DNA from: Actinomadura cremea
GTDB taxonomy: Bacteria; Actinomycetota; Actinomycetes; Streptosporangiales; Streptosporangiaceae
NCBI RefSeq assembly: GCF_014648495.1
Contig: NZ_BMRF01000022.1
Span: forward strand, 1 to 64,000
Length of the DNA stretch: 64,000 nt
Reading direction: 5' to 3'
Made by a program: the position numbers and the translations under genes. Below are positions 1 through 8,900 of the stretch, piece after piece. The first letter of the stretch is position 1. Each line of letters begins with the position of its first letter. The notes under the pieces are model-generated. The model had not been told where the DNA came from. It saw nothing but the letters and a program-made list of their open reading frames with translations, and made no database searches.

Positions 1-53
1 AACGGCAGCTTCACATAAGCCACACCCGGCCCCCTTGGACCACCAGCCCATTG

Positions 54-215
54 TTATGGCTTCACATGCGGCATGCCCGCACGGTCACGCGGGTCCGCCG
101 CGGCACGTAGCAGCCGCGCCAGGTCCGGTCGGGACCAGCGGGGCGGCGTCTCCCGCATCTGCCGGAGCCGCGCCCCGATCGCCTTCCTCACGGCGATCGT
201 CTCTTCGGAAGACAT
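54..215 (-). pseudogene. N-terminal fragment of an XRE-type regulator
   Basis: This 53-codon reading frame starts at an ATG (213-215) with MSSEETIAVRKAIGARL and runs through WSRPDLARLLRAAADP, then stops abruptly after MPHVKP. The N-terminus resembles helix-turn-helix regulators that in Streptosporangiales sit divergent to clusters of tiny genes; those proteins are normally longer and continue past this point. I infer a 3'-truncated gene, or one cut by a rearrangement near base 54. It is transcribed away from the operon starting at 359, so the 216-358 gap is a shared promoter region. Family assignment is from memory of sequence style only. Confidence 0.45.
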
Positions 216-358
216 TTGCGATGCACCTTCCGACCAGGAGGGGGATGGGCCTTTCTCATCCCCGGTCATCCCCCATCATCCCTCTCCCGGTGTGGCGCCC
301 GCCACAGAAACATGGGCTTTGACCACAGCGCACCCGTGCATCGCAGCAGGAGGCGGTT

Positions 359-676
359 TTGCCTTCCCCGAACGTCGGCGCTCCGGTTCGTTTCTTCGCG
401 GACCTGTTCGCGCCCACCGATCCCCGCGCAGGCGGGAACAACACCCACCTCTTCCGCGTGCGGCGCCTACCCGGCGACCGGTGGGAGGCCCGCGCGGCCT
501 ACCCGATCACAACGTTCATGGCGGAGATGGGATGCAGCCCGGTGCTGCAGGCCGCGTCCATGGCCGACCTGACCTTGCGGGCCACGGCCGAGCGGGTCCG
601 GATCGGCCTGGTCCGCGCCGCCGAGCAGCCGCCCACCGGCGGCGCCCGTGCCCGGCGAGACGGCGGTCCGCGATGA
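359..676 (+). CDS. Hypothetical protein, first gene of a five-gene coupled cluster
   Basis: 105 residues beginning MPSPNVGAPVRFFADLF, with no recognisable domain. GC-rich third positions and a 4-bp ATGA overlap with the next gene support it as real and first in an operon of tiny genes (359-1739). It lies divergent to the truncated XRE-type gene at 54-215, an arrangement common in Streptosporangiales where the small proteins remain uncharacterised. A GTG or ATG slightly further in is possible as start; no strong ribosome-binding site decides it. Confidence 0.5.
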   Translation: MPSPNVGAPVRFFADLFAPTDPRAGGNNTHLFRVRRLPGDRWEARAAYPITTFMAEMGCSPVLQAASMADLTLRATAERVRIGLVRAAEQPPTGGARARRDGGPR

Positions 677-978
677 CCGCCGCGCCGGAGCCCGGCGAGC
701 CGACGCAACGAGACGAGTTCGCCGCCCCGGAGCCGGTCCTGCCGGAGACGGTCGACCCGCCCGTCCCGAACGTCCTGGAGCCCCCCGCCCCGGTCCCGGC
801 CACGGTCGTCCCGGAGCTGGATGAGGTGGAACCGGCCCCGATCGAGACGGCCGAGCCCGACCTCGTCGACGCCGTGGAGCCGGGCGTCCCCGAGACCCCG
901 GAACCTCCCGACGTCGACCAGCCCCTGCTGCCCGAGCCGCATGAGGAAAGCGAGCGGCCCGGCCCTCCGCGGCTATGA
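673..978 (+). CDS. Proline/glutamate-rich small acidic protein
   Basis: 101 residues from the ATG at 673, which overlaps the upstream stop in an ATGA. The sequence is almost entirely low complexity (Pro, Glu, Val, Asp; repeated PE and VPE units), very acidic and without hydrophobic segments, so probably disordered. A longer frame opens upstream, but the coupling overlap makes 673 the likely start. No function can be assigned; it could be a linker-like or charge-buffering protein of the cluster. Confidence 0.45.
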   Translation: MTAAPEPGEPTQRDEFAAPEPVLPETVDPPVPNVLEPPAPVPATVVPELDEVEPAPIETAEPDLVDAVEPGVPETPEPPDVDQPLLPEPHEESERPGPPRL

Positions 979-1196
979 GGCCCGACGAGACGGTCTGGGA
1001 CCTCCCGCCGGTCACCACCGGCCCGCCCCGCCGCCGTCCCCTCACCACCGTGAAGACCTGGTACGGCCACGCCACCGGCCACTTCTGGGCGATGGTCCCC
1101 TGGCCCGCCGGCGAACACGGCGCGGTCCTGGTCGAGGCCGCCACCGAACACGCACTCACCGCACAGATCAACCGCATCCGAGAGCAGATCCGATGA
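975..1196 (+). CDS. Hypothetical small protein of the coupled cluster
   Basis: 73 residues, coupled to the gene before it by ATGA and to the one after by a second ATGA (1193). It contains a compact predicted alpha/beta core (VKTWYGHATGHFWAM ... AQINRIREQIR) that looks like a folded domain rather than a translation artefact. I do not recognise the family. Confidence 0.5.
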   Translation: MRPDETVWDLPPVTTGPPRRRPLTTVKTWYGHATGHFWAMVPWPAGEHGAVLVEAATEHALTAQINRIREQIR

Positions 1197-1501
1197 CCAC
1201 CACCGACAAGCCCATCCGCCCGCACGCCGACGCGCGGCTACGCGGCCTGGCCGCCCAGCTCGACGCCCGCCGCTTCGCGACCCACCCGCGCGACGCCACC
1301 ACGCTCATCGTTCTGGAACCCGACGAGGGCGACGGCCCCCGCCGCGGCAACACCATCACCTGCCGCACCCGCCCCGACCACGACCACCGGCTCTGGTACT
1401 TCACCAGCCGCGACGAACCGCTCGCCGAGGTCGACGACGTCGACGCCGTCATGCGGGTCATCGCGCACGTCACCACCGGAACCGGTGTGGTCCGTGGGTG
1501 A
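1193..1501 (+). CDS. Hypothetical protein of the coupled cluster
   Basis: 102 residues from the ATG at 1193 (MTTTDKPIRPHADARL). The middle, TLIVLEPDEGDGPRRGNTITC, followed by LWYFTSRDEPLAEVDD, resembles a small beta-rich domain; the C-terminal DVDAVMRVIAHV is helical. Coupled by ATGA to the previous gene; the next gene starts inside its 3' end. Family unknown. Confidence 0.5.
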   Translation: MTTTDKPIRPHADARLRGLAAQLDARRFATHPRDATTLIVLEPDEGDGPRRGNTITCRTRPDHDHRLWYFTSRDEPLAEVDDVDAVMRVIAHVTTGTGVVRG

Positions 1502-1739
1502 CGCCCTGCACGTCATGGCCGGTGGGGGCGGCGTCTACTTCCTCACCACCCCCGCCACCGGCGGAGACGGCGGCGGGGGTGGAGACATCGTCGGGACGCT
1601 CCTGAACGACGGTGACGGCTGGTGGAGATGCCGAACCCCCAGCGGCCTGGCCCGCAGGCTCTACATCCCTCGCGGTACCCCCAACCCCGTGCTGCGAGCA
1701 GCCCGAGCCGCCACCGGCGGCCGGATCGTCCGGCTGTAG
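1485..1739 (+). CDS. Hypothetical small protein, last gene of the coupled cluster
   Basis: Starts at GTG 1485, or more likely GTG 1494 which gives a tighter overlap with the upstream stop (1499-1501); about 80 residues. Glycine-rich middle, then a basic C-terminus (LARRLYIPRGTPN). No domain recognised. Downstream, the stretch to 1834 is non-coding and very GC-rich, with no clean hairpin. Confidence 0.4.
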   Translation: MWSVGDALHVMAGGGGVYFLTTPATGGDGGGGGDIVGTLLNDGDGWWRCRTPSGLARRLYIPRGTPNPVLRAARAATGGRIVRL

Positions 1740-1834
1740 ACCCCGTGGCCCCGGGCGGGTGCATCCCCCGGCGCACCCGCCCCGGGGCCACGGCTCCCCC
1801 GCTCCCCTCCCCGCCCACGTGACGAAGGCGAACC

Positions 1835-2713
1835 ATGCAGGACGAGTTCAGCGGCTTCCCTCTCAGCAACCCGGCATTCGAGGTGCCGCATGTCGCACGG
1901 CTGTGGAACTACTGGCTGGGCGGCAAGGACAACTTCCAAGCCGACTGGCTCGCCGGCGACCTGGTCGCCCAGCTCGTCCCCGACATCGTCGACGCCGCCC
2001 GCCACTCCCGCGCGTTCCTCAACCGCGCCGTCCACCACCTCGCCGGCCCGGCGGGGATACGGCAGTTCCTCGACATCGGCGTCGGCCTGCCCGCCGTCGA
2101 CAACACCCACGAAGTCGCCCAGCGCATCGCCCCCGACGCGCGGATCGTGTACGTCGACAACGACCCGCTCGTCCTGGCCCACGCCCACGCCCAGCTCACC
2201 AGCGACCACCGGGGCAGCGTCGACGTCGTCGACGCCGACGCCCGCGACACCGGCACCGTCCTCACCGAGGCCGACCGCACCCTCGACCTCGATGAGCCGG
2301 TCGGGCTGATGCTGCTAGGGGTGCTGAGCCACATCGTCGACGACCGCCAAGCACAGGCCACCGTCGCCCGCCTGGTCGCCGCGCTCGCACCCGGCAGCCA
2401 CCTCGTCATCGCCCACCCCACCACCGACCTGCACGGCGAGCTGCTGCGCGACACGATGCGGCTGCTGACCGAGATGGGCAGCACTCCCACCCTCACCCGC
2501 ACCCCCGCACAGATCGCCGGGTTCTTCACCGGCCTGCACCTGCTGCACCCCGGCATCGTGCCCTGCTCCCACTGGCGCCCCGACCCCACCCCCTGGGACG
2601 CCCCGCCAGTGCTGCAGTACTGCGGCGTCGCCCGCATCCCCGGCCCCGCACCCTCCGGCCGTAGCGCCACCGCACCCCGTTCCCGAGTCATATACCAGCC
2701 CGCCCACCAATGA
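1835..2713 (+). CDS. SAM-dependent methyltransferase, PF04672/DUF574 type
   Basis: 292 residues. The N-terminal ARLWNYWLGGKDNFQADW is the signature of the actinobacterial methyltransferase family PF04672 (Methyltransf_19, DUF574). FLDIGVGLPAVDNTHEVAQ is the Rossmann SAM-binding loop, IVYVDNDPLVLAHA the acidic ribose-binding strand, and SHWRPD near residue 250 a usual C-terminal feature. Most members have about 265-280 residues, so it is full length. The family is present in many copies per genome and substrates are unknown; it is predicted cytoplasmic. An ATG follows 22 bases of A-rich leader. The HAD gene starts 7 bp downstream, so the two are probably co-transcribed. Confidence 0.9.
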   Translation: MQDEFSGFPLSNPAFEVPHVARLWNYWLGGKDNFQADWLAGDLVAQLVPDIVDAARHSRAFLNRAVHHLAGPAGIRQFLDIGVGLPAVDNTHEVAQRIAPDARIVYVDNDPLVLAHAHAQLTSDHRGSVDVVDADARDTGTVLTEADRTLDLDEPVGLMLLGVLSHIVDDRQAQATVARLVAALAPGSHLVIAHPTTDLHGELLRDTMRLLTEMGSTPTLTRTPAQIAGFFTGLHLLHPGIVPCSHWRPDPTPWDAPPVLQYCGVARIPGPAPSGRSATAPRSRVIYQPAHQ

Positions 2714-2720
2714 GGAATCC

Positions 2721-3278
2721 ATGCCAGGACGCGACCTGACCGACTTTCGGGCCGCCACCCACGGCGGAGCCATCACGCACATCCTGGTGGACTACGGCCG
2801 AACGCTCACCAGCTTGGCCGACCCGGTCGACCTCAAGCTCGGCATGCGACCGGTCACCGCCGCCGCCCGGGACGCCATGCACGCGGCCGCCGAGACCGGG
2901 GTAACGCCGGCGCTGCTGTCCAACGCCCGCTCCTGGCAGGACCGCCGCCCAGCGCTCGCCGCCGCCGGCACCGACGGCCTGTTCGGCGACCGAGTGTTCC
3001 TCAGCCACGAAATCGACGTCGCCAAACCGGACCCCGCCGCCTTCACATACGTGCTGAACAACCTGGGCGTCGACCCCGAGCAGGCCCTCGCGGTCGGCGA
3101 CCACATCGCCCACGACATCTTCCCCGCCACGCAGATCTGGATGCGCGCAGTCCTGGTCAGCCGCTGGCCCATCGGCAAACACCGTCCGGGCACGACCTGG
3201 CTCAGCAACATCACCAGCCTCCCCGTCCTGCTCACCGGCGCCCCCAAGCGGGAACCGGCCGGGGGCGGTGCCACGTGA
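2721..3278 (+). CDS. HAD-superfamily hydrolase
   Basis: 185 residues. Motif I is HILVDYGRTLTS with the nucleophilic Asp; the usual second Asp is Gly, as in many DFGGT/DFGGV-type members, so this alone does not mean inactivity. ALLSNARSW supplies motif II Ser, DVAKPDPAAF the motif III Lys and AVGDHIAHDI the motif IV acidic pair. The cap region between motifs I and II is short (C1 minimal cap). Ribosome-binding site GAGGAA sits 5-6 bases before ATG 2721. Probably a small-molecule phosphatase or dehalogenase-like enzyme; substrate unknown. Confidence 0.85.
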   Translation: MPGRDLTDFRAATHGGAITHILVDYGRTLTSLADPVDLKLGMRPVTAAARDAMHAAAETGVTPALLSNARSWQDRRPALAAAGTDGLFGDRVFLSHEIDVAKPDPAAFTYVLNNLGVDPEQALAVGDHIAHDIFPATQIWMRAVLVSRWPIGKHRPGTTWLSNITSLPVLLTGAPKREPAGGGAT

Positions 3279-3545
3279 GGAAGCCTTCGGCTCCGCGCCC
3301 TTCCACGCCTGGTCCCTGGTCATGCCCACCGAACGCCTCGAACCACTATGGGATCTCCTGCGCCCGGTCCCCCTCAGCCCCTTCCTCCCACCTACACAGG
3401 CAACCGGTTCTACGCAGCTCCCGGATTGCTCGCAAGCGTCAGCGCTGACGAGACCGAGGCGACCATCGCGTTCGGCGCACACCGCCGCGAAATACTCACT
3501 CCTCGGCGCGCACACGACTTTCCCTGGCGGCGTTTCGACGGATAG
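3268..3545 (+). pseudogene. Possible frameshifted small hypothetical gene
   Basis: From GTG 3268 (overlapping the HAD stop) the first ~35 codons have actinomycete codon bias (AFGSAPFHAWSLVMPTERLE). The bias then moves to another frame, which reads on as YTGNRFYAAPGLLASVS and ends HDFPWRRFDG at 3545. One protein seems to have been split by an indel near 3360-3385. If not, the intact alternative is a 65-residue protein at 3348-3545. Function unknown. Confidence 0.3.
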
Positions 3546-4149
3546 CCCTCGCGCCGGATGACCAACCCATGACCATTGAGATCTTGCCATCCTCACAGCG
3601 AAATGATCAAGGCGCAGAATGATGTCACGGCTGTTTCGCGGTCCTGGGTGTTGGTGCCAGGGGATGACACTGACCTTGGCGATTACTTGCGTTATTTGGA
3701 TTCCTACTACAGCGTGCCTTTACATAGTAGATCACCAAGGACCCCGCCAACCCGCCCTCGCCTTCCGTGATACATCGACACGCTCTGTAGTAGAGTCGGG
3801 GGCAAGCCGGGGCAAAGACTTGTAGATGTTCGCTGGCCGCCGCCACAGTCAGTGCCCCCGTGGCGGCACCACAAGGGCCTGCAGGTCTCGTGGGGTCTCC
3901 GGGGCGTCCCCGGACTTCCCTCACCCTTCCTAGTTCGTCGCTGACTCGCGCACACACTCTCCACCCGGCATGCCGAGTACGCCATCACACGAACATGCCC
4001 GAGAGCCGAGCCGCGATCTTGGCCGGGAACACGGCCAGACGGCCAAGAAGCACCCTGCCACGTGGGCCGAGCAGACGGGGCGATGTTCCGTGTCGTGGTG
4101 ATCGAAGCGGCGAGCCAGGAGTTCCTCGACCGTCAGAAGGAGGGATCCG
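3546..4149. other. Intergenic region without recognised genes
   Basis: About 600 bp with lower GC than its surroundings around 3600-3800. Short frames on both strands show no codon bias or domain. The only functional element I can support is the strong ribosome-binding site AAGGAGG at 4137-4143 serving the TTG start of the integrase at 4150. Confidence 0.4.
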
Positions 4150-5336
4150 TTGGCAAGGATCATGATCGGTAAGTACGAGGGGTCGATCTACCCGGAGGGC
4201 ACCCGCTACACCGGTGCCCTGGAACTCGGGTTCGACCCCAACGGCAAGCGCAGGCGCCTCAAGAGGAAGGGGCGGACGAAGGCGGAGGTGCAGGACAAGC
4301 TCAGGGAGGCCGTCAAAGACTTGGAGGCCGGCATCAAAAGCTCCGCGGACTACACGATCGCGGACGCCGTCGAGGACTGGCTCGCCAAGGGACTGAAAGG
4401 ACGCGACGCCAACACCGTCACGACGAACCGGATCCTCGCCGACAAGCACGTGATCCCGCTGATCGGCAAGACCAAGCTCAAGGACCTGCGTGCGGACGAC
4501 GTCGACGAGTGGCTCGACGGGCTCACCGGGAAGCTGTCCTCCCGGAGCCTGCAGGCGGTGCACTCGATCCTCAAGCGATCCATCCGGCAGGCCCAGGCGC
4601 GAGACCGGGTCGTGCGGAACGTGGCCGAGCTGGTCACCACTCCTAAGGGCCGGGCCGGGCCGGACGGCCGAGCAGGGCACTCACCCTCGACCAGGCCACG
4701 GCCGTGCTGGAGACCGCCAAAGCGTCGAGGCTGCACGCCTACGTCGTGCTCAGCCTCATGACCGGCATCCGCACCGAGGAGGCGCGTGCTCTGCAGTGGC
4801 AGCACGTCGTCGCCTGGGTGCGGGACGAGGACGTGTGGCGACCGGTAGGCACGGCCGGATTCGACCATGAACGGTACGCGGTCTACGTGTGGCGCTCGGT
4901 GCGGGCGCACGGCGACACCAAGACCAGGACCTCGCGACGCACGCTGGAGCTCCCCGACGACGCGGTGGACGCTCTGCGCCGGCTTCACGTCAGGCAGGCG
5001 TCCGAGCGCCTCAAGGCGGGCGTCGCGTGGCAGGAAGGGGACCTCGTCTTCTGCACCAGGACCGGGAGTGCGCTGAACCCCGGGAACGTGCGGCGGGAGT
5101 TCCGGCGGATCACCCGGGTGGCCGGGATCGGGGAGAACTGGACGCCCCGGGAGCTGCGGCACTCGTTCGTATCGATCATGAGTGACAGCGGTATGCGGAT
5201 CGAGACGATCGCGGACCTCGTCGGGCACGCGGGGACGGCGGTCACCGAGCAGGTGTACCGGCACCAGCTGAGGCCGGTCATCAACGAGGGAGCCGCCACG
5301 ATGAACACCGTGTTCGGTCGGGGCCGGTCCGCGTAG
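4150..5336 (+). pseudogene. int: Frameshifted tyrosine-recombinase integrase
   Basis: A full-length phage/ICE-type integrase (about 393 codons) split over two frames. The first part starts at TTG 4150 behind AAGGAGG and holds the N-terminal arm-binding and core-binding domains (YEGSIYPEGTRYTG; YTIADAVEDWLAKGL). The second frame, readable from about 4662, carries the catalytic domain: SLMTGIRTEEARALQW (Arg), TPRELRHSFVSI (Arg-His-box region), DLVGHAGTAV (His) and EQVYRHQL (Tyr nucleophile). The shift maps to three GGGCC units at 4647-4661; two would restore one frame. All catalytic residues survive, so the lesion is recent or slippable. It reads toward the tRNA-Val half-site at 5438. Confidence 0.85.
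4647..4661. repeat. GGGCC x3 tandem repeat causing the integrase frameshift
   Basis: Three adjacent GGGCC pentamers. Reading before them is in the frame of the 4150 start; reading after them continues in another frame with sensible family sequence (SRALTLDQATAV). Removing one pentamer joins the frames exactly as KGRAGRPSRALTL, so the third unit is the simplest cause of the break. Strand slippage is inferred. Confidence 0.75.
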
Positions 5337-5437
5337 GTCCGTGGGTGTTGGCTCCCCGTTCGGCTCCCGACGGCCTTCCAAGATCGAAAAAGGCCCCGAA
5401 GTGATCTTCGAGACCTTCCCTGACCTGCTGAAACATG

Positions 5438-5480
5438 GTGGGCGATACTGGGTTCGAACCAGTGGCCTCTTCGGTGTGAA
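5438..5480 (-). repeat. Attachment-site copy: 3' half of tRNA-Val(CAC)
   Basis: Read on the minus strand, these 43 bp are the 3' half of a valine tRNA: anticodon loop TTCACAC (anticodon CAC), the 3' anticodon strand CGAAG, T-arm CTGGTTCGAACCCAG and acceptor strand ATCGCCC. The 5' half is absent, so this is not a working tRNA. The same 43 bp, with one change (position 5465), recur at 33281-33323 beside the prophage integrase. Integrases of this type recombine in tRNA 3' halves and leave such copies, so this is an att scar at an element boundary. Confidence 0.85.
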
Positions 5481-5942
5481 CACGATTGATCATGTACCGG
5501 CTTCACTGCTTTCCGACGTCAGTGCAGGTCAGGCAGGTAACTTGAGTGGGCCACAGAGCACCCCAAGGAAGAACAAGTCCGTTGCGATCTCCCACAATCA
5601 ACACCTCGCACCTCTTCCGACCGACATAACGCTGAGTAGTCATTTCAGGTGCGCGGCCTGCACCCTCAACTTCCACGCCCCCAAGTCCACCTTGCCGACC
5701 TCCAGGCCAGCGGGGGTGGTGTAGGCCGGCATCGCACCCACCATTTCTGCTGCTCAATGAACGCCTAGGCAACCGGTGCAATGGGGTCGTCGGTCACCGG
5801 CGGGTCATCGGAGCCTCCTTGGCCAGGCTCAACCCGTACCTAGCCAAGGAAGATCGTATGAAGACGAGGACGCTTTGCGGTCATCTGATTCCAGGTCCAG
5901 CGCGTCTCATCTTCACGAGCAGAACAGGTGCATGGGGGTTTG
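5481..5942. other. Intergenic region between att site and defence-like operon
   Basis: About 460 bp, less GC-rich than flanking genes. The only frame with protein-like character is a 34-codon one on the minus strand (5640-5744, starting MVGAMPAYTTPAGLEVG), without a convincing ribosome-binding site; I leave it uncalled. An imperfect inverted repeat (CCTTGGC / GCCAAGG) lies around 5816-5849 in the likely promoter region of the following operon. Confidence 0.35.
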
Positions 5943-8900
5943 ATGGCTGTTTCGCCGTCTTCAGGGGTGCCTTACCTCGGGGTGGAGGTACCGCCGGAGC
6001 AGGCGGGTGACCTGCTGAGAGCGGTCGCTGCTCGGCTGGCACCAGGCGAGATCATCCTCGGTTTGGTCACCACGGTGAAGGCCCTACCGACGCTCACCCA
6101 CCTGGGGCTGACCGACAGGCGCATCCTTGCCTTCCGAGCGTCGGCCCTGAACGATCAGGGGTTCGCCGTGGAAACCGCGTTGGCTGCGGTGACATCGGCA
6201 TACACACGGCCGTCCTACAAGCAGCGAGAGTTCCTTGTCGTGGTGGACTCCGATGGCGCAGAAACCGACTTCGGGGACGTCCACGGTGACGACGCGCCCC
6301 CTGTCCTGCGGATCATCGAGCAAGCCCCCGCCCCGGTTCCGGCTTCCACGCCAGCGCACACGGCCCCTTCGGCACTGCCGGTGTCGGGCTGGCGCTTCAA
6401 TCCGCCGCCGACGTGGCCGCCGGCCCCACCAGGGTGGACGCCTCCACCGGGATGGCAGCCCGATCCTTCGTGGCCTCCCCCACCGCAGGGCTGGCAACTG
6501 TGGGTTCCCGCCGCTGCTCCAATCCAACCGCCGCCCCAGCCCGTTGCCCCGCACGCGCCCGCGCCCATCCCTGCGCCGTCCGCTGCATCGGAGTACGTGG
6601 GAGTGAACGGGCGGATCCTCCTCGAGAGGGAAACGCTGATTCTGGTCCGCAGCGGCCTCCGCTCGAGAATGGTCGGTCACGCTCAAGAGTCTCGCCGTAT
6701 CCCCTTTCAAGCGATCTCAGATGTCCGGTACAAGGAGGCCGGACGGATGGTCAACGGATACCTGCAACTCGGTCTGGGCGGCGTCGAACCGCAGGCCCTC
6801 AACGCCGGGAACGCCGCGTCGGATCCGGACACGGTGCTGTTCACCTGGGGAAAGCGCAGCGACTTCGAGCAACTGCGTGCACGGCTGCAACAGGTGGTGG
6901 CCATCAACCGCGCCTCCGGAATCGCCCCTGCGACAGTTCCCTACGATGGCGCCACTCCCACCTGGCCCATGAAGCTCAGCACCAGCCCCGGGGCGGGAGA
7001 GAACACAACCGGGCATCAGTCGGCGGCCGATCATTCACCTCCGACCGGGCCGGCGCAGTCGGCCACTAGGAAGGGCGCGGCGCGGAAGCAGCGGGCTCGG
7101 CCTGTTGCAGACCCGCCGAAGACGACGCCGTCGCGCCTGCCCAAACTCGTCGCTTCACCGGCGCATGTGGGAAGTGGCGCGCAGCAACCGTCGGCGGCTC
7201 GTTGGTTGAGGCCGGGAGAAGCCTGCCGTGTCGCCGAGCGCGTCTTGCCTGGCGGCATGTTGTACGTGGGCACCGGCCTTGCCGCAGCGTCCGGCCAAGA
7301 GGTCGAACCGGCGCTCGTCGATCCGCGTCTGCCGGTTGATTGGGACTCGCCTGACTGGGGCGGCAAGGATCTGGGTTATTGGCCGTCTTACGCGGAGATT
7401 TCGCCGCAGGAGCGTGCCGCCTTCCTTCGGTGGTTGGAAGGCGGTCGCCAACACCGAGACGTTTCCGTGGGGTACGCGTTCCTGTTCCTCTACGGTCTGG
7501 AGCGCCGGGTGCTGGTGGACCTTCAAGAGAACGCTGCGGCGCGTTCTGTGGAGATGCCGCTCATCCGGGACGAGGTCGCGCGCCTGCTGGGGCTGTTCGG
7601 CTCCAATGGCTCGTTCCGCGGCTACGCCACCGAGTTCTGTGCGCTGCTGGAAGCCCGTACTGCGGCAGATGGCGGAGCGAGCGTCGGCCCGGTGCCGGAC
7701 GCAGATCGCGTTCGTCCCTCGCCGAGGTTGCGCATCGGGCTTGGGGAGTTCGCGCGTTCCAACCGGCCGCTACCCGCTGAGTGGGCACTGCACTGGGTGA
7801 TGTCCCATCCCGGCTATTTCCCGCGGACGGCGGCCAAGCGGTGCTCCGAGGAATTCGCGACGCTCTTCGCGTTGCGCTATGAGGACCGTCATCTCGGCGG
7901 GTTCCATCTCAGGCCAACGGGGCCACAGTTGACTTTCTCCTACCGGCCGGCGAGCGGCGGCTTTCGTGGACTTGTCCGTGTGGACATACCAGGTGTGCCG
8001 GATGTGTTCGATCAAGCCTTGCCTCTGCGACGGTTGGGCTCGCTGGCGGACGAGTGCGCCGAGGACCTGGATGCGTTCAGTCGTCTGATGGGTCGGGATC
8101 CGGAACTGCGTGGGAGCCTGGCCGCCAGTGCGCTGCTGCCGGAGGAGCTACTGGATCTCGGCACGGGGGCTGTCGGCGCTTTCGTGGAATGGGCTCGGTC
8201 CCGGCTGGGTGGTTTCACGATGTCGGCCGTACCGGCCGCCGAGCTCCTCGACTGGACCGGAGCAGATCGACCGGGGAAGAAGGAGGTCATCGCTCTCGCC
8301 CGGATCCTCGGTCGCGCCGGCATCGGCTTGGAGCCGGATCCTCGGTTCGGCGGCCCGGTGCCCAAAGGCGGTTCGGTGGTGTTCTTCCATGTCGAGGACA
8401 TCTCGGAAGCCGCACCGTCGCGCGCCTACCGCGCCGCGACGTTGCTGCTGCATCTGGGGGCAGCGGTCACCCTGGCAGACGGCGACGTCGCGGTGGAGGA
8501 GAAGCAGCTCCTGCTCGGGCACTTGGAGGGGGCGCTCTACCTGACGTCCGACGAACGAGCGCGGCTTCGGGCTCACCTTCGCTGGCTGCTGACGACCGGA
8601 GTGAAGCTCACCGGCTTGACCCGGCGCGTCGAGGACGTCGACCAGACTCAGCGCGAGCACCTCGCCGACTTCCTTTCCGCCGTGGCGGCCGCCGACGGCC
8701 GGATCGATCCGGCCGAGGTCAAGACTCTGCGCCGTATCGCCAAGCTCCTCGGGCTCGCGCCGGAAAGGATGGACGGCGGCCTTCGGGCGGCCACGACGGC
8801 CGCACCGCCGGCGTCCGCTCCGGTGACCGTGCGTCCCGGCCGACCGGAGCCGGGTCACGCCGTCCCGGAACCGTCCGACGCTCCCGCGCCGATGATCAGG

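Noticed and set aside
2721-3278. Inactive HAD enzyme because motif I lacks the second Asp
   Set aside because: DYGRT/DFGGT variants are common in active members, and the Ser, Lys and acidic motif IV residues are all present.
5438-5480. Complete tRNA-Val gene
   Set aside because: Only the 3' half from the anticodon loop is present; no 5' acceptor or D-arm upstream on the minus strand. The same holds for 33281-33323.
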